From Zea mays (lineage: Eukaryota > Streptophyta > Magnoliopsida > Poales > Poaceae): a stretch of DNA of 64,000 nucleotides. The notes beneath the pieces are model-generated. The model saw only the letters and a list, made by a program, of their open reading frames with translations. It made no database searches and was not told where the DNA came from. The stretch spans positions 11,616,001 through 11,680,000 of the forward strand of contig NC_050104.1 in NCBI RefSeq assembly GCF_902167145.1, read 5' to 3'. How positions within the stretch are numbered: position 1 is the stretch's first letter; each line of letters starts with the position of its first letter. The position numbers were made by a program, and so were the translations under genes. This document shows, piece by piece, positions 34,440 to 47,463 of this stretch.

Positions 34440-34790
34440 CCTTCGAATTATCAAAAATTCTTCGAAGCAACAAAAAGTCGTTCTAAGGAACGCAGAGTAA
34501 GTTTGCCGAAGTCACAAAATGTCGTTCCAAAGGGAGCGCAGTGTAAGTTTTCTGCTCCAAAGTCGTTCCAAAGGGAATGCAGAGCATACAGCGAAAAGTC
34601 AACGCTGATACCGCCTAAAGTAAAAGGCGAAGCGCGAAAAGTCAACGCGAATACCGCTGAAAGTAAAAGGCGAAGAAGCTCCTAAGGGAGGCTTACAGCG
34701 AAAAATAAACGCTGATTCCGCTGAAGTAAAAGGCGAAGAAGCTCCTAAGGGAGGCTTATAGCAAAAAGTCAATACTGATTCAAAAAGATT
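34440..34790 (+). repeat. Tandem repeats in the Zeon-like element
   Basis: Imperfect units built from AAAGTCAACGCTGATACCGC, AGTAAAAGGCGAAG and AGCTCCTAAGGGAGGCTTA recur three to four times between gag and the antisense gene. Non-coding. Confidence 0.6.
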
Positions 34791-35256
34791 ATGTGATTTA
34801 TCACAGGATGTGTCTGTACCTTCGGAATAAACATCATTTTACATAACATAACATCATCGCATCATTTCGCATAGCATAAGCATCATACATCATGCTGCAT
34901 ATGGCACAAGAGGGGGACACAATATCGATCTTCAGAAGAATGTTTTGAAAAAGGGGAAAATCATGCTAAGTTGCAAGGAAATACACTATTGATCTTCGGA
35001 AGTGCAGCTTCGGAAAATATCTTCACAAAGCTTGGATATTATTTATCAGAATACTGCGGATATTGTTGTGACAAATAAAAGTCCTTCTTCACGAAGCATG
35101 AAAAGAAGGGAAGGTGTTTTTTCGTCAAAGACTCAAAAACGGTACGTATGTAAAATTTCATGCATCGTAAAGAATTGAACAATAAAAGCAGGTATATTAC
35201 ATTCAGGGTTACAAGATGTTACACATGTTACATTTCAGCAGTTTTTACAATAATAC

Positions 35257-38200
35257 TTAATCTTCTCTCAGAACAACTTCCGCAGCCTCGTTCAGGAGCC
35301 GATTAACAACTTCATCCATGATAGCTTCAGCCATCTTTTTAATTTCGTCGTCTCCTTTCAGGTGAGGGCCCGGAGACGCTTTAGTAGGATCTGAAGGAGG
35401 ACAGGGTACGGCTACATTGCTATTACAAATTGCGAGCGAAGTTTAAAACCAAAAATTACAACACAATAAAAACCATTAGTTAATACCTATTTGCCCTTCG
35501 GGCTCTGCGCTTTTTTCGGCAGCCTCAGCTACTTCTCTAGCATCGTGAATGCCCTTCTCGCTTTTCTGGATAATTTCTCGAGCCATTTCTCGACCACCAT
35601 TATCCCAGACATCAGTGAAAAATTTCCCACCAACCATGCTAGCTTCGGCTGAAGGATCTCTTGCATCTTCGAAGGACAAGGTGTCTTCGGATTGCGCTAA
35701 AATCTTTACATGATCGCAGCCTTTTTCTCCAAAATGGTGGCAATTCCCCTGGCACCCGAGAAAGCACATATGTCTCCGCGGCTATTTAAAATTTCCTCGA
35801 AGGCCTCAGCTTCGTGATTAATCCATTCGATGGGACCTTCGGGGTTGCCACTTGTAGAGTTTTCTTCGCTCGAGAATGCGCCAACGCTGGCGAAGCTAGC
35901 TCTCAACTTCTTAACACACTCTATAGATTTGTTATAGCATCTTTTCTTGGACGAACGAAGCTCTTCAACAGTTCCCTCTAAATGATTGGCCCATTGGTCG
36001 CTGAGTTCTCGCTTCGTTTCTTCAAGTATGCGTTCCTCTTTGGCTCTGGCCAGTTGTTTTCGAAGATCTTCAATTTCACGCTTCTGTGCCTCAGCTTGAC
36101 CCTTAAAAGTAGCTTCGTCTTCTTTTATTCTATTTATCAATGAATGTAATATTTTATCCTTTTCGAGACCTTCGTTCCTCAGTTCAATTACTTCGGAACG
36201 AAGGTTGCTCAGGGCTATAGAACACCCTTCGTCTTCGGCATCTTTTTGGGCCCTAAGGGCATTGCTAAGTATAAGGCCCTACAAAGAAAAATGTATGTAC
36301 GTCAATAGATTTAAGCAAACGAAAAATTTTGGTTTCAAGAAAAAATACAAAGATCTCATTTTTTGCACCTTTAAGCTATTATATGCCAGGCTGTCGGCCA
36401 GGTCGTTTTTCGATAGTACTGAGAGCTCGTCTTCTAGTGTTGGAAATCTGAAGCTCTTGCTCATCTCCCGACAGACAGAAATCTCCTTGCTGTCAGGGAG
36501 ACAATACAAAAAGTCTTCTTCTCCACTGCCGTTGAATATTAATGCCCCCTTTGGATACTTCAGTTTTTGGGCGTAAAGCTGGGCCTCTTGTTTTTCTTTT
36601 TCCGATAATTTTTTCCCCGAAGCATGACGAACAATATAATCAAGGACTTTGGGGGATGCTTCGGGGGCGACGGCACTGATTTCTTCAACAAGAATTAGCT
36701 CCATTATTTTTTCTCCCTCGGTTTCCAAGGATTTTACTTTCGTGGGCTCTGAGGGTTCAGCTTCAGCTTCAGTTTCTTGCTCTGGAGCCTTAGTATCAGA
36801 AATTTCAGTTTTTGCTTCGGAAGTTGCAACAGTCTTCTTCGGAGTTATGCTTGAAGACTTAATTGTTTCCAGAACATCTAACACATTGACCATTCTCTTT
36901 CTTTTCGGAGTTACCACTGGACCCTTTTGGATTTTTGTTGACTCAACATCTGCTGAAGGACTTAAAATCTCTAATATTTTTTATCCTTCAGCTGGTCCTT
37001 TTGCTTCTTCCATTTTTCTGTCGATGGCGCTTCGGCCATCTCTTTGGTTTCTGATAACAAAATTTTTGGTTCTTCCGATTCTGTTCTTGTTGGCGCTTCG
37101 GCCATTTCTGCGACTTCTGGCAGCAAGGTTGGCTTGGTTGGCTCTTCAGCTTCGGTAGCCGAAAAGGTCTCTCCGGTGAACTCAGGCACCGAGGCTGGTT
37201 CAATATAGCGTGGCCGGTGTGTGAGGACCTTTATCCTTTTTCTTTTCGGTGCTGGCTCACTAGGAGCAGGTGTAGCTTCTTCTTTCGAAGAGGTTGTGTT
37301 TTTTCTTTTCTGCCCTCGAATGGGATATTGATAGTCGGGGTAGACGAACCTGATTGCATCAAACACCCGGTTCAGTCTTTTCTTCTTTCGGCCTCCGAAG
37401 GCTGCTGACAGTGCAGTATCTTCGGCCTTCGAATAAGCCCCAAGCAGTTCATCACTTAAATTTTCAATGCTTTTTAACCAGTCATCATCTGGCTCAACGA
37501 ATTTATCTCCGAACTTGAAAGTATACTTCAGCCTGATAAGTCCACCTTCGTCGGCCTCCTTTATGGTTTCTTGCGGCATTTCCCATTTCTCCGCGAGCGG
37601 CCATACTCTGAAGGCAATATGCTCTTGTACCAAATCTCTCGTTCCAATAAAAGAACAAATAACACCGAAGGTTCTCTGGCATTCTTCGGCAGCTTCATTC
37701 ATTTCAACCTTCGGCCTCCGCAGGCCGAAGCTTTGCCAAATAGGGCGCATAATTATACCTTTGATATCTTCCCGTACTGTCAGGTCATTCTTCACATAAA
37801 ACCATTCTGTCATCCAGTCGCCAGGCCATCTCTTCCGAAAGGTTGGCACGGGACAGCTTGACCCAGACCGAGAAACGAAACTGTAGCAGCCAAAATTATT
37901 ATGATATTGTTCTTTACCCCAAGGTTTTGTCTCGTATGATAATTCGTGTATATTGCAGAAACTTTTCGCATCAGGCTTCAGACCTTGGCTTCTCACAGCC
38001 CACACGAAGATATTCAGCCTTATGATTGCCTCGGGGGTAAGTTGGTGAAGATAGACTTCGAATATTTTCAGCACCTCTACGACAAAGTTGCTTAGGGGAA
38101 ATCGTAGTCCAGCTTTCAAAAAGCTTCGGTACACTACGACCTCATTCTCTTTAGGGTTTGGACAAGTCTTTTCTCCTTCGTCGGCCCTCACAATGGACAA

Positions 38201-38482
38201 GTCCCAGAAATACCTTCCTCTCATATTGACAAGATGATTTTCTTTGATAGTTGATTTGCCGAAAACCGCATGGCTTGGTCGCCAAGGGCGATCTTCGGAG
38301 TCTTCACCACCACTGTCCACATCATAACTGTCGCTGTCACCAGTATCTTCAGACAAACCTTCTAAAATCTCTTTGATGATTTTTTCTGTATTGGTCTTCG
38401 ACATTGCTATAAGAAACCCCAGATTCTTCTCTTCCTCGAGACTCAGCTTCATCTCGGTAGCAACCTTTTTATCTTCAGACAT
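35257..38482 (-). pseudogene. Antisense spliced gene of the Zeon-like element ('putative gypsy type transposon' family)
   Basis: Three minus-strand exons: 38482-36369, 36278-35487 and 35411-35257, about 1,020 codons. Introns of 90 and 75 bp have AAG/GTGCAA...TTTGTAG and TAG/GTATTAA...TGTAG borders, and the phases agree. The N-terminal half (MSEDKKVATEM, AVFGKSTIKENHLV, GLRFPLSNFVVEVLKIFEVY, QLTPEAIIRLNIFVWA) resembles the plant family named 'putative gypsy type transposon'. The C-terminal half is acidic and coiled-coil rich. Two single-base shifts in T-runs (36977-36982 and about 35724-35728) break the frame. Either could also be a sequencing error. Function unknown; a similar antisense ORF is known in several grass Gypsy families. 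A TATA box lies 144 bp upstream. Confidence 0.7.
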
Positions 38483-38625
38483 CTTCGGAAACACTAAAAA
38501 ACTGTTTTCAATGCCGAAGCTTCAAAACTTAAAAGCTAAGCAAATTTTGGTGCGCAAGAGCTAAAAATTGAGTGAGCGGGAGCAGATGGCAAGAGAGCGT
38601 GCCAAATGAGCTTGCGGTGTGATCT

Positions 38626-38633
38626 TATTTATA
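38626..38633 (-). promoter_or_regulatory. TATA box for the antisense gene
   Basis: The minus strand reads GTATAAATAAG here, 144 bp upstream of the antisense start codon at 38482. It lies inside the element and outside the LTR, so it would drive transcription independently of the LTR promoter. Confidence 0.55.
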
Positions 38634-38776
38634 CGCCCAGTGCGTTGAAAATTGAAAGACCCCGCCTGTCAGTGAATGTTGCTATTCTAGCAAAGGGAAG
38701 GTGTTTTTTCGGACCTTCGGCTTAAAGCCTTCGTCCATGTCGCAATCTAAATTTATTATTTTAAACAAATTAATAT

Positions 38777-38789
38777 TGCGAGGGGCTAC
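38777..38789 (+). other. Polypurine tract of the Zeon-like element
   Basis: GCGAGGGGCTAC directly before the 3' LTR. Confidence 0.6.
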
Positions 38790-39458
38790 TGTTGGGGGCC
38801 TTCGGCTTACGAAGGTCCTCAAAAACAGGATTTAACAGTATTTCTGGAGTATAATGTGTGAACAGGTATCTTCGGACTCGAGTCGGTATCACAGCAGAAG
38901 AAGACCAAAATAATACGAAGGTTGATACAGCGCCGAAGATGTGAGCGGGAAAGCTTCGGCGTGGTAGCAGAAAATGAAACCGACTTAAAGATGAAAAGGC
39001 TATTCAGACCTCGATGGATTACTATAGAATTATTATCAAATGTAAAGGGCATGAATGTAATTTTGTATGGGCTGTGTCCCGTGCCTATAAATAGGTGAAC
39101 AGTACCCCCGTACTGTTCACGCTGATTTGGCATTCGCTTTTGCGTCATACCTGTACTTTCATCTCCTTCAAACTGAAGATACATTTGTAATTCGATGTTA
39201 TTTCTGTTTCTTCATAATAATAATGCAAAAATAAGTTGATAATAATAAATAATTGTTTATGTTTTCCTTCATATTCCTTATGATTCATCCTTCGTCATTG
39301 TATGTTGTGTTTATGAAGATACGTCCTTCATAACCTTCGTCCGAAAATCATTATATCCTAAGGGAAATAATGCTTCGAAAGACGAAGGACTTCATCGATT
39401 AACATTTTCTGTGTTGCCTTGTTCTTAACTCATAGCATTTGAGAACAAGTCCCCAACA
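38790..39458 (+). repeat. 3' LTR of the Zeon-like element (669 bp)
   Basis: Same length as the 5' LTR, with about six substitutions and no indels by eye. TATA box at 39085-39093. Confidence 0.92.
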
Positions 39459-39463
39459 CCCGG

Positions 39464-40251
39464 TGTGAAGTTCATGAGCCAGGTCCAGGCAGGTCCAGAC
39501 AAGGCCACATGAAAGTATGTTGCCATCACAGTGGTGTTTCCACCTGCTACCGTGATGGCGGTAACGTACACCTGCAGGAACTCTGACGGGTTTGATGTTC
39601 CGTCGTATTTTTTCGGCAGGTGCGACCGGAACTTGGGTGGCCAGGACACCACGCGGAGATGGTCCGCTAGTGCGGCGCAGCCTACGCCGGCCAAGGGGAC
39701 ACCCGTTGGGGACCTAGTGTCCATTGGTGTCTGCGGTGCTACTACAGCGAAGTCCTAATCGAGGTCGCGGCCATCGATGTTTTGGCGGCGCTCGCGCACC
39801 CTTTCCAAGGAGACCCGGGCGTCTTCTCCCGTACGCCTACGGTTGAGCTCTGCCCGGAGGTCGTCGGTCTGTGCACCCCTTACGGAGGGCGAGCGCACAA
39901 ACGTCGTCGCCTCGCGTTGGCGCCGGGATGACCGAGGCCTCGACCTGGTTGAAGTAGAATGCGCCATGCCGAGCAGCTGGTCGACGTCGTCGCGCCACTG
40001 CTTCATGGCCCCCGGTGATGCCGTGGAGCTAGGGGGTGGCGTAGCAACTCTCTAGCCATAGACAGCGCCGTAGGCGCTGCCCTCGACGGAGTCCGGGACG
40101 CCTGCGCTGGTGTGTGCTGCTGCACGGCGTGTACGGCAGCAGTCCCAGAGTTCGGGCGGTCGGCCACTCGTGGCGCGGAGGATGCAACCTCTTGCTCCAT
40201 CACGAAATCCTCCGAAGTTTCGGCGCGGTGCTCGATGATCCGCACCATCAT
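39464..40251 (-). pseudogene. N-terminal part of the outer Gypsy gag
   Basis: Starts at ATG 40251 (MMVRIIEHRAETSEDF), 56 nt downstream of the 5' LTR. A frameshift near 40005 leads into a frame with MKQWRDDVDQLLGMAHS, then a TAG at 39755-39757. After that stop comes the capsid start PPKFRSHLPKKYDGTSNP and EFLQVYVTAITVAGGNTT. The frame is cut at 39463 by the Zeon-like element and continues at 32008. Gag would package element RNA. This copy is inactive. Confidence 0.7.
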
Positions 40252-40287
40252 GCTGAGCGAGAAAACCAGCAAAAACTCGAAGCCTAG

Positions 40288-40305
40288 CCCCTACCTGGCG
40301 CGCCA
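40288..40305 (-). other. Primer binding site of the outer Gypsy element
   Basis: On the minus strand TGGCGCGCCAGGTAGGGG stands just inside the 5' LTR, a TGGCGC-type primer site common in grass Gypsy elements. It fixes the element's orientation. Confidence 0.65.
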
Positions 40306-40307
40306 AA

Positions 40308-41301
40308 TGTCGGAGAGGAAATCCCCAGCCGGGTGGCGGAGTGCACCCGCCCTAAATCCTAAGATGAGGAGGGGCTTAGGCGTTTTGCTTGATCGTTGGA
40401 GTGAGGGGGAAGAACTCAAGAACACACAAGGGTTTAGAGTGGTTCGGGCCGCCGGAGCGCAATACCCTACTCCACTGTGAGTTGTATTGCTTGAGAGCTT
40501 GTATGAGCTTAGTGAGTCTAAGATTGTGTGTGTGTGTAACGTCGCATGCCTCCCCTTTTATAGCTGAAGGGGGGTATGCACAAAGGGACTGGGCCCCGAC
40601 ATGTGGGCCCAGGAACATAAGGAATATAGCACTTGGAGCTACTAATGCCTGTTGTCGAGACAATCTTCTCGTCCCTGACGCCCGAGATATGCGTATCCTT
40701 GGCGTACAGAGGAAGCTTCTTGTAGGAGAGATGTTGAGTACAGTGTGCTGCTTGGCACGACCGTACTGTTCGCCAGCAGACCCAGCAGGCATGCCGCCTT
40801 CTGGATTACCTTGACACTGCCTGCCAGCGGATGGGACAGGACGCATTAAATGCTGAGAGGGCACGTCGCCCGTCAGCGCGGTGGCAGGCGGCGCGTCCTT
40901 TCTTCAATAAATGCAGGGGCTGCACGACCTCACGTCAGGTTCTGCCCGATAGCTTATGTCATGGGCCACAAGCAGCGGGTCTCCACCTGAGCAAGATGTG
41001 AAGGGCAAGGCCCACACACGTGTCAGCACCGGACCCCTGCTCATACCAGAGTTCTCCTCGTTCTGGGACCCTACTAGGGTTCTGGCCTCCGGGGGCTCCG
41101 GACTTATATGCATAGGGGTCCGGTGTCACTCTGTGGGAGTCCAGACTTACTGAGATGTGTTGTCTCTCCTTGCCACGTGGCGCCCTTTGGTCTGCCCATA
41201 CAGTGGGGTCAGGCGTCGTTCCCTGCGTGGCTAGGGGACGTCGCATGGGTGCGGCGTCTTCATGCTGTATAAGAGGATACCCCTAATTTAGGGTACTGAC
41301 A
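40308..41301 (-). repeat. 5' LTR of the outer Gypsy element (994 bp)
   Basis: Pairs with 8125-9119. Minus-strand TATAAAAG at 40555-40562. The duplication TTTGT follows at 41302-41306. Confidence 0.9.
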
Positions 41302-41306
41302 TTTGT

Positions 41307-42604
41307 ATACGAAATATATTTGTATACTTTTATTTGCAATATGTAGAAGATATTTATATGCTACAATTTTACAGAGGAGTAAGCTGAATAGTGTCTTATA
41401 AATTGTAGAGTAGAAACATATTCCACTAATAGACAAAATCATTTTCTATTGTTCATCCCATGAATTTGAGATGAGCTTATATCGGATACATTTTGGGTAG
41501 CCGTTTTCAAAACCCTATTTTTAAAAAAATGAATTACTCAACTCATTTTTTTTGGTAACTCAAATGTCCACCCTTATATGCTAGGGTGCACTCCGGCCAA
41601 AGTGTTGAAGTATGCAAAGCAACATTTTCTATAGACTAAAGTTTAGCCGTGCCACATCGGATGTTTGAATACCTATTGCTTGTATTAAATATAATCTAAT
41701 TATAAAATTAACTACACAGTTAAAGACTAGAATAAACAACTCGACAAAAAAATTAAGCTTAATTAATCCATAATTAGCAAATATTTAATGTAGCATTACA
41801 TGATCGAATCATTGACTAATGAGACTTAAAAGACTCGTCTTACTGTTCACTCATTATCTATGTAGTTAGTTTTGTAATAAGATTATATTTAATAAATCTA
41901 ACTTGTAGTCAAACATAGGATGTGACTGGGCTAGCCCCGCCAAACCAAACACGGCCCAAATTAGGCAATTGTACATTAACCTGATGTGACCCTCTTTAGT
42001 TTTCTTATGAGCAGATGACTAGATCTATGGTGCCGTAAGCGAGGAATGAGGCGCAGAGAACAGAGCAAGGACACTGGGCAATCCGGCCGGCCTTGCCGCG
42101 GTGCTAGCGCCGACAGCCGGACGACCGACGAGAGTAGGACGCCACGGCGAGAGGCGGCGAGGGGCGCAGGCAAGTTGCCCGTGAGCGCCACTGAGGCGGA
42201 GACCTGGAGTTGACATGTAGTCGTCGTCTCCTCGACACCAAAATTTGGCCGGCAAGCCGAGTCGAGTGGAGAGCACCAGCAGGCCGCAACATACCAATCA
42301 TTTTAGCAAGAGAGGATGTCAAATATTGTTACAATTCACCCATAACCATAATCGGACTGGATTCATCCAACGCTTGAAGCATCCGTGTATAAATGCACGT
42401 GTCAAGCTGTATACGCATTTGCAGGCCAGCGACTGTGCAGAACACTGGAGACCGTTACATTTCAACAGTCAACGAAAAAGACAGCTTTCACATGTCAGCA
42501 GCCAGAACAATACATACACATGAATAATAGCAAGTGGCAACATCTCATGCTAAGTTACCAAAGCATGTGCGAAGAATATGTCAATCACAGACCAAACCAC
42601 TCAT
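41307..42604. other. Intergenic sequence with a probable MITE
   Basis: 41307-41634 is AT-rich with nothing recognised. About 41635-41955 looks like a non-autonomous DNA element: it ends in GCCAAACCAAACACGGCC and holds the ATTAGCAAATATTTAATGTAG / GACGAGTCTTTTAAGTCTCA type of interior seen in many grass MITEs. 42040-42290 is GC-rich with minus-strand open frames that match no family I know. 42300-42604 shows nothing. Confidence 0.4.
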
Positions 42605-42818
42605 GGTGTGTTTGGTTTGATAAATCAAAACATCCAAACTACATCCAAATGAGGTGGTGAGATTAACTCATATTAGTACTAACTAACTAACTGAGGAATA
42701 AGGTGGTGATGGATTAACTAGGTGGTGATGGATTAACTTATTTCATTCCACAAACCAAACAAAAAAAGTGAGGAGCGAGAAGATGATGGATTAACTTATT
42801 TATCAAACCAAACAGTCC
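42605..42818. mobile_element. Small MITE with TGTTTGGTTTGATAAAT inverted ends
   Basis: The left end GGTGTGTTTGGTTTGATAAAT is matched in reverse on the right by TTTATCAAACCAAACAGTCC. The interior repeats GGTGGTGATGGATTAACT. The ends resemble Tourist-like (PIF/Harbinger) MITEs. The target duplication is unclear. Confidence 0.6.
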
Positions 42819-43059
42819 ATTAACTTTAGCATAACAGGTAAGTTGAACTCTCAATCACAACAGAAGCAACAAAAGTTCTAACACTGTTCTACATGTTTTA
42901 CTTCCCATAATGAAGCAAACAATAGGAACCATACAAAATGCAAGTTTGGCAAAATCAAATGTTTTCTGACGCAACTTGTGTTATTATTAATTCCATAATT
43001 ACTACCTCACCCAGCCCTTCGACGATCATCTTTGGTTCCTCTAGTCTGCGCCCCCCCCC

Positions 43060-44890
<1,831 letters not shown>

Positions 44891-45319
44891 CTAAACGCGG
44901 TCACGGCGGGGACCACCGTACTGCGGGCGGCCGTAGGCGGGGGCGTTGGAGACCTCAGCCTGGCGCTCAACGCCGGGCAGGTCGGCCATGCCGAGGGCAG
45001 CGAGCATCTCCATGGTCTCCTTGTCGACGCGGATCTCTTCGACCTCGAGCGCGGACTTCTCCGGCACGAAGTCCATGCGGCGCTCGCGCTCCTCCTCCTG
45101 CAGCTTGAGCGAGATGCCGCGGACTGGGCCGCGCTGGATGCGGCGCATCAGGTGGGTACTGAAGCCAGCCACCTTGTTGCGGAGGCGCTTCGAGGGCAGA
45201 ATCGAGACCTCCTCGAGCACCTTCTTGTTGGTGTGGAAGTCGAGGGTCATGCGGGAGTAGTACTTCTCGATCACCTGCCTGGAGGTCTTCTTCACGGTCT
45301 TGGTGCGGACGCGACCCAT
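44891..45319 (-). CDS. RPS17: Cytosolic 40S ribosomal protein S17 (eS17)
   Basis: Intronless 142-residue frame opening [21 protein letters not shown] and containing [21 protein letters not shown] and [19 protein letters not shown], diagnostic of eukaryotic eS17, a structural protein of the small ribosomal subunit. The length is close to the plant family norm, and the C-terminus ([11 protein letters not shown]) is the usual plant form. Codon use is strongly G/C-ending. A TATA box and a telo-box lie just upstream, as in many plant ribosomal protein genes. No damage is visible, so this is probably an expressed gene. Confidence 0.96.
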   Translation of the reverse strand: MGRVRTKTVKKTSRQVIEKYYSRMTLDFHTNKKVLEEVSILPSKRLRNKVAGFSTHLMRRIQRGPVRGISLKLQEEERERRMDFVPEKSALEVEEIRVDKETMEMLAALGMADLPGVERQAEVSNAPAYGRPQYGGPRRDRV

Positions 45320-45404
45320 GGTGGCTGCGGCGGCGGCGCGCTGGGGCAGGTGGCGGTGGCGGCGGCGGCGGCTGGGGTAGGCTTGGAGGAGAGAGAGTGG
45401 AGCT

Positions 45405-45412
45405 ACTTATAG
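45405..45412 (-). promoter_or_regulatory. TATA box of RPS17
   Basis: The minus strand reads CTATAAGT, 86 bp upstream of the start codon, which predicts a short 5' leader as is usual for ribosomal protein genes. Confidence 0.65.
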
Positions 45413-45432
45413 CAGAGGCGGTCGAGTTTGGG

Positions 45433-45441
45433 CTAGGGTTT
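45433..45441 (-). promoter_or_regulatory. Telo-box (AAACCCTAG) upstream of RPS17
   Basis: AAACCCTAG on the minus strand, just upstream of the TATA box, is the interstitial telomere motif known from plant ribosomal protein and other growth-related promoters. A TGGGCC site-II-type element on the same strand at about 45557-45562 fits the same pattern. Confidence 0.6.
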
Positions 45442-45449
45442 CGCTATTT

Positions 45450-47462
45450 GTTGTGGATCTGAGCTATTCATTTGATATGGGCGGACAGATATAGATGGTG
45501 CGAGTGTTGGGCTTTGTTGCCTGGCCTGCTTGTGTCGGAGCTTTGGAATTCTTTTTGGCCCATCAGTTCATACCGGGTTATGTTTGGTTATTTCAATTCT
45601 ATATATATCAGGGTTTTCGATTTGCTCTCGATCCATATGAATTGAGTGGGATTTGGTGAGTTTAAATCCCAAACAAGTCAAACTTTCTTAATTTTTTTCT
45701 AATCTCATACAATCCATGTATAATAGGAATAATCGAATAAGACCTAAATTGTAGTGTATTGGAATAAATAGGGATAGATTTTGACTTACTATGGATTTAA
45801 ACCAACTCAATATTACGCAATCCATATGGATTAAGGGTGAAACGAATAAGCACCTTGTTCGGTTATTCCAATTTCATGTGGATTGGGGTGGATCGGAGGA
45901 TTTTGACTTATTATAGATGGGTACAGGTTCACTGTTGATCTCAAGTTTGATCTTTAGATCACTTGAAAGGGGTTGAGTGTAACCCTTAACCAAAAGAGGT
46001 CACCACAACGTAGAGTAGGCATTGGCCGAACCACGGTAAAAATCGTTGTGTCACATTTTCCTTTCACTTATTACGATTACTATCTTCTTGGGTTCTCCAC
46101 TCTCTTGCAATATTGATTCTAAGTTTAATACACATCTTAAAGAAGTAATCAAGAGAAGAGTTCTCTCTCCATCTATCTTCTCATCCTTTGCTAGATTGGA
46201 ACTGATTTGGATAATCTGCCAAGAAAGTATGTCACCACTTTGCTAGATTCCCATCTAAGTGCATGGATGCTGCCCCATCGTAACCCATAGAGTTGTAGGA
46301 ATGCTGAAAATGGCGAAGTAAATTGTGACACTTGTCGATCCAAGCAGCATCAAATGAAGGGAACGGCATCTTTGGAAGGATGTGGTGAGGTGAAGTGTCT
46401 TTCTTTGACTGTTCATGTGTTGATTTGTGGCGTGTATTGAAGAAGTTTCAGCCTTGTTGACGCTCTCGCCTTTTGCAAGCACATTGGTAAACGGTGCCTC
46501 CTCCTCAAAGACCACTGATGAGACAGACCAATACCAACAGATTTTGCTTCGCCCTCAAATTGCCTGAGTGCCAACTGTGACACTCCTTGTCCGATACGCT
46601 TGACCGGTTGAGCAATGAACTACCTGCTCTGCGAAGACGAACCTGTTGGAAAATATGCTCGCCACTGGATCCCATCACGCCGCCACCGTATCAATGCTTT
46701 TGTCGTTCTGTTCCTTCTGCAATATATTCGTTTCGGTGAGAGAGTGTAAGAGGTTTTACACTCACTAGAGGCTTGTTTGGGTTTAAGACTGACTCCAACA
46801 AGATACTTTAAAAGCTTCTGTACCATAATATAGAGGATCAAACGGTTCTCTACGCTCTCTAGCAGTGTCCTCTTAACGATCCTCTATCCATTTGAATAGG
46901 ACGGGATGGGATGGGACGATCCCTCAAATTAGGTTGTTTGGTTCTGGGTCAAGGGTTGGGACAGTACTATCCTGTGTTGTCCCCTGTTGTCCCTCAAAAT
47001 TGGAGGGACGAGAGAGGACGTCAGGGGACGATCCCGTCCTAGCTGTCCCACAACCAAACACACCCTAAATTTAGAGGACACTGCTGGATTCTCTATATAT
47101 AGAGTTTTTCTAGACGACCCTCTATCCATTTGAATACTTAAAATAACTGGTTTAGCAAAACTAAAATATGTATAATACATTTGAGAGTATGATAAATACG
47201 TATGTACAAAAGTAAAAAATGTCTTTAATATAGATATTTACGTATATAGGACGTGATTTAGAGGATGTTGTTAGAGAGGAAAAAAATATAGAGGATGAAA
47301 TCTTTTAGAGAAGATTGTAAAAGACGAATATAGAGAATGAATATAGAGGACGTTGCTGTCCAGCAACCTAAAGATATCAGAGAAGATTGAATGAGTTAAA
47401 AAATCTTGTTGCTATTGAATTTTAAATAGCCGGTGAGGTCGTTCGGCGGTAGGAACTAGGAA
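45450..47462. other. Intergenic debris of transposable elements
   Basis: 45605-45760 is a relative of the MITE at 908-1034 (TTTAAATCCCAAACAAGTCAA, AATCGAATAAGACC), with a further partial copy to about 45930. About 45930-46240 looks like the end of an LTR (GTAGAGTAGGCATTGGCCGA, ACCACGGTAAAAATCGTTGT). On the minus strand at 46255-46400, KMPFPSFDAAWIDKCHN resembles the start of a Gypsy gag. About 46760-47390 is a non-autonomous element bounded by ACTGACTCCAACA, with another element (GGACGGGATGGG ... CCACAACCAAACACACCC) inside it. None is intact. Confidence 0.4.
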
Positions 47463-47463
47463 C

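Larger units (their letters stand above)
32009..39458 (+). mobile_element. Zeon-like non-autonomous Gypsy retrotransposon
   Basis: 7,450 bp with two 669-bp LTRs (TGTTGGGGGCC ... CCCAACA) and a perfect 5-bp duplication CCCGG at 32004-32008 and 39459-39463. Plus-strand gag follows the primer site, but there is no pol. The rest of the interior holds tandem repeats and a long spliced gene on the opposite strand. Gag without pol and an LTR of about 650 bp match the maize Zeon family as I know it. The name is by recognition only. The LTRs differ at about six positions by eye, so the insertion is young. Confidence 0.88.
8125..41301 (-). mobile_element. Gag-only Gypsy-type LTR retrotransposon hosting three nested insertions
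   Basis: Near-identical terminal repeats (8125-9119 and 40308-41301) begin TGTCGGAGAGG and end TACCGACA/TACTGACA. They are flanked by the same 5-bp duplication TTTGT at 8120-8124 and 41302-41306, which proves that the two ends belong to one insertion. The primer site next to the right LTR, the polypurine tract next to the left LTR, the TATA boxes and the gag all show minus orientation. Without the nested elements (11100-29616 plus one duplication, and 32009-39458 plus one duplication) it is about 7.2 kb. No reverse transcriptase or integrase is visible, so it would depend on enzymes from another element. Confidence 0.85.

Noticed and set aside
41976..42322. GC-rich minus-strand frames of 70-90 codons
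   Set aside because: No recognisable domain, and overlapping frames of similar length. I keep this only as GC-rich non-coding DNA.
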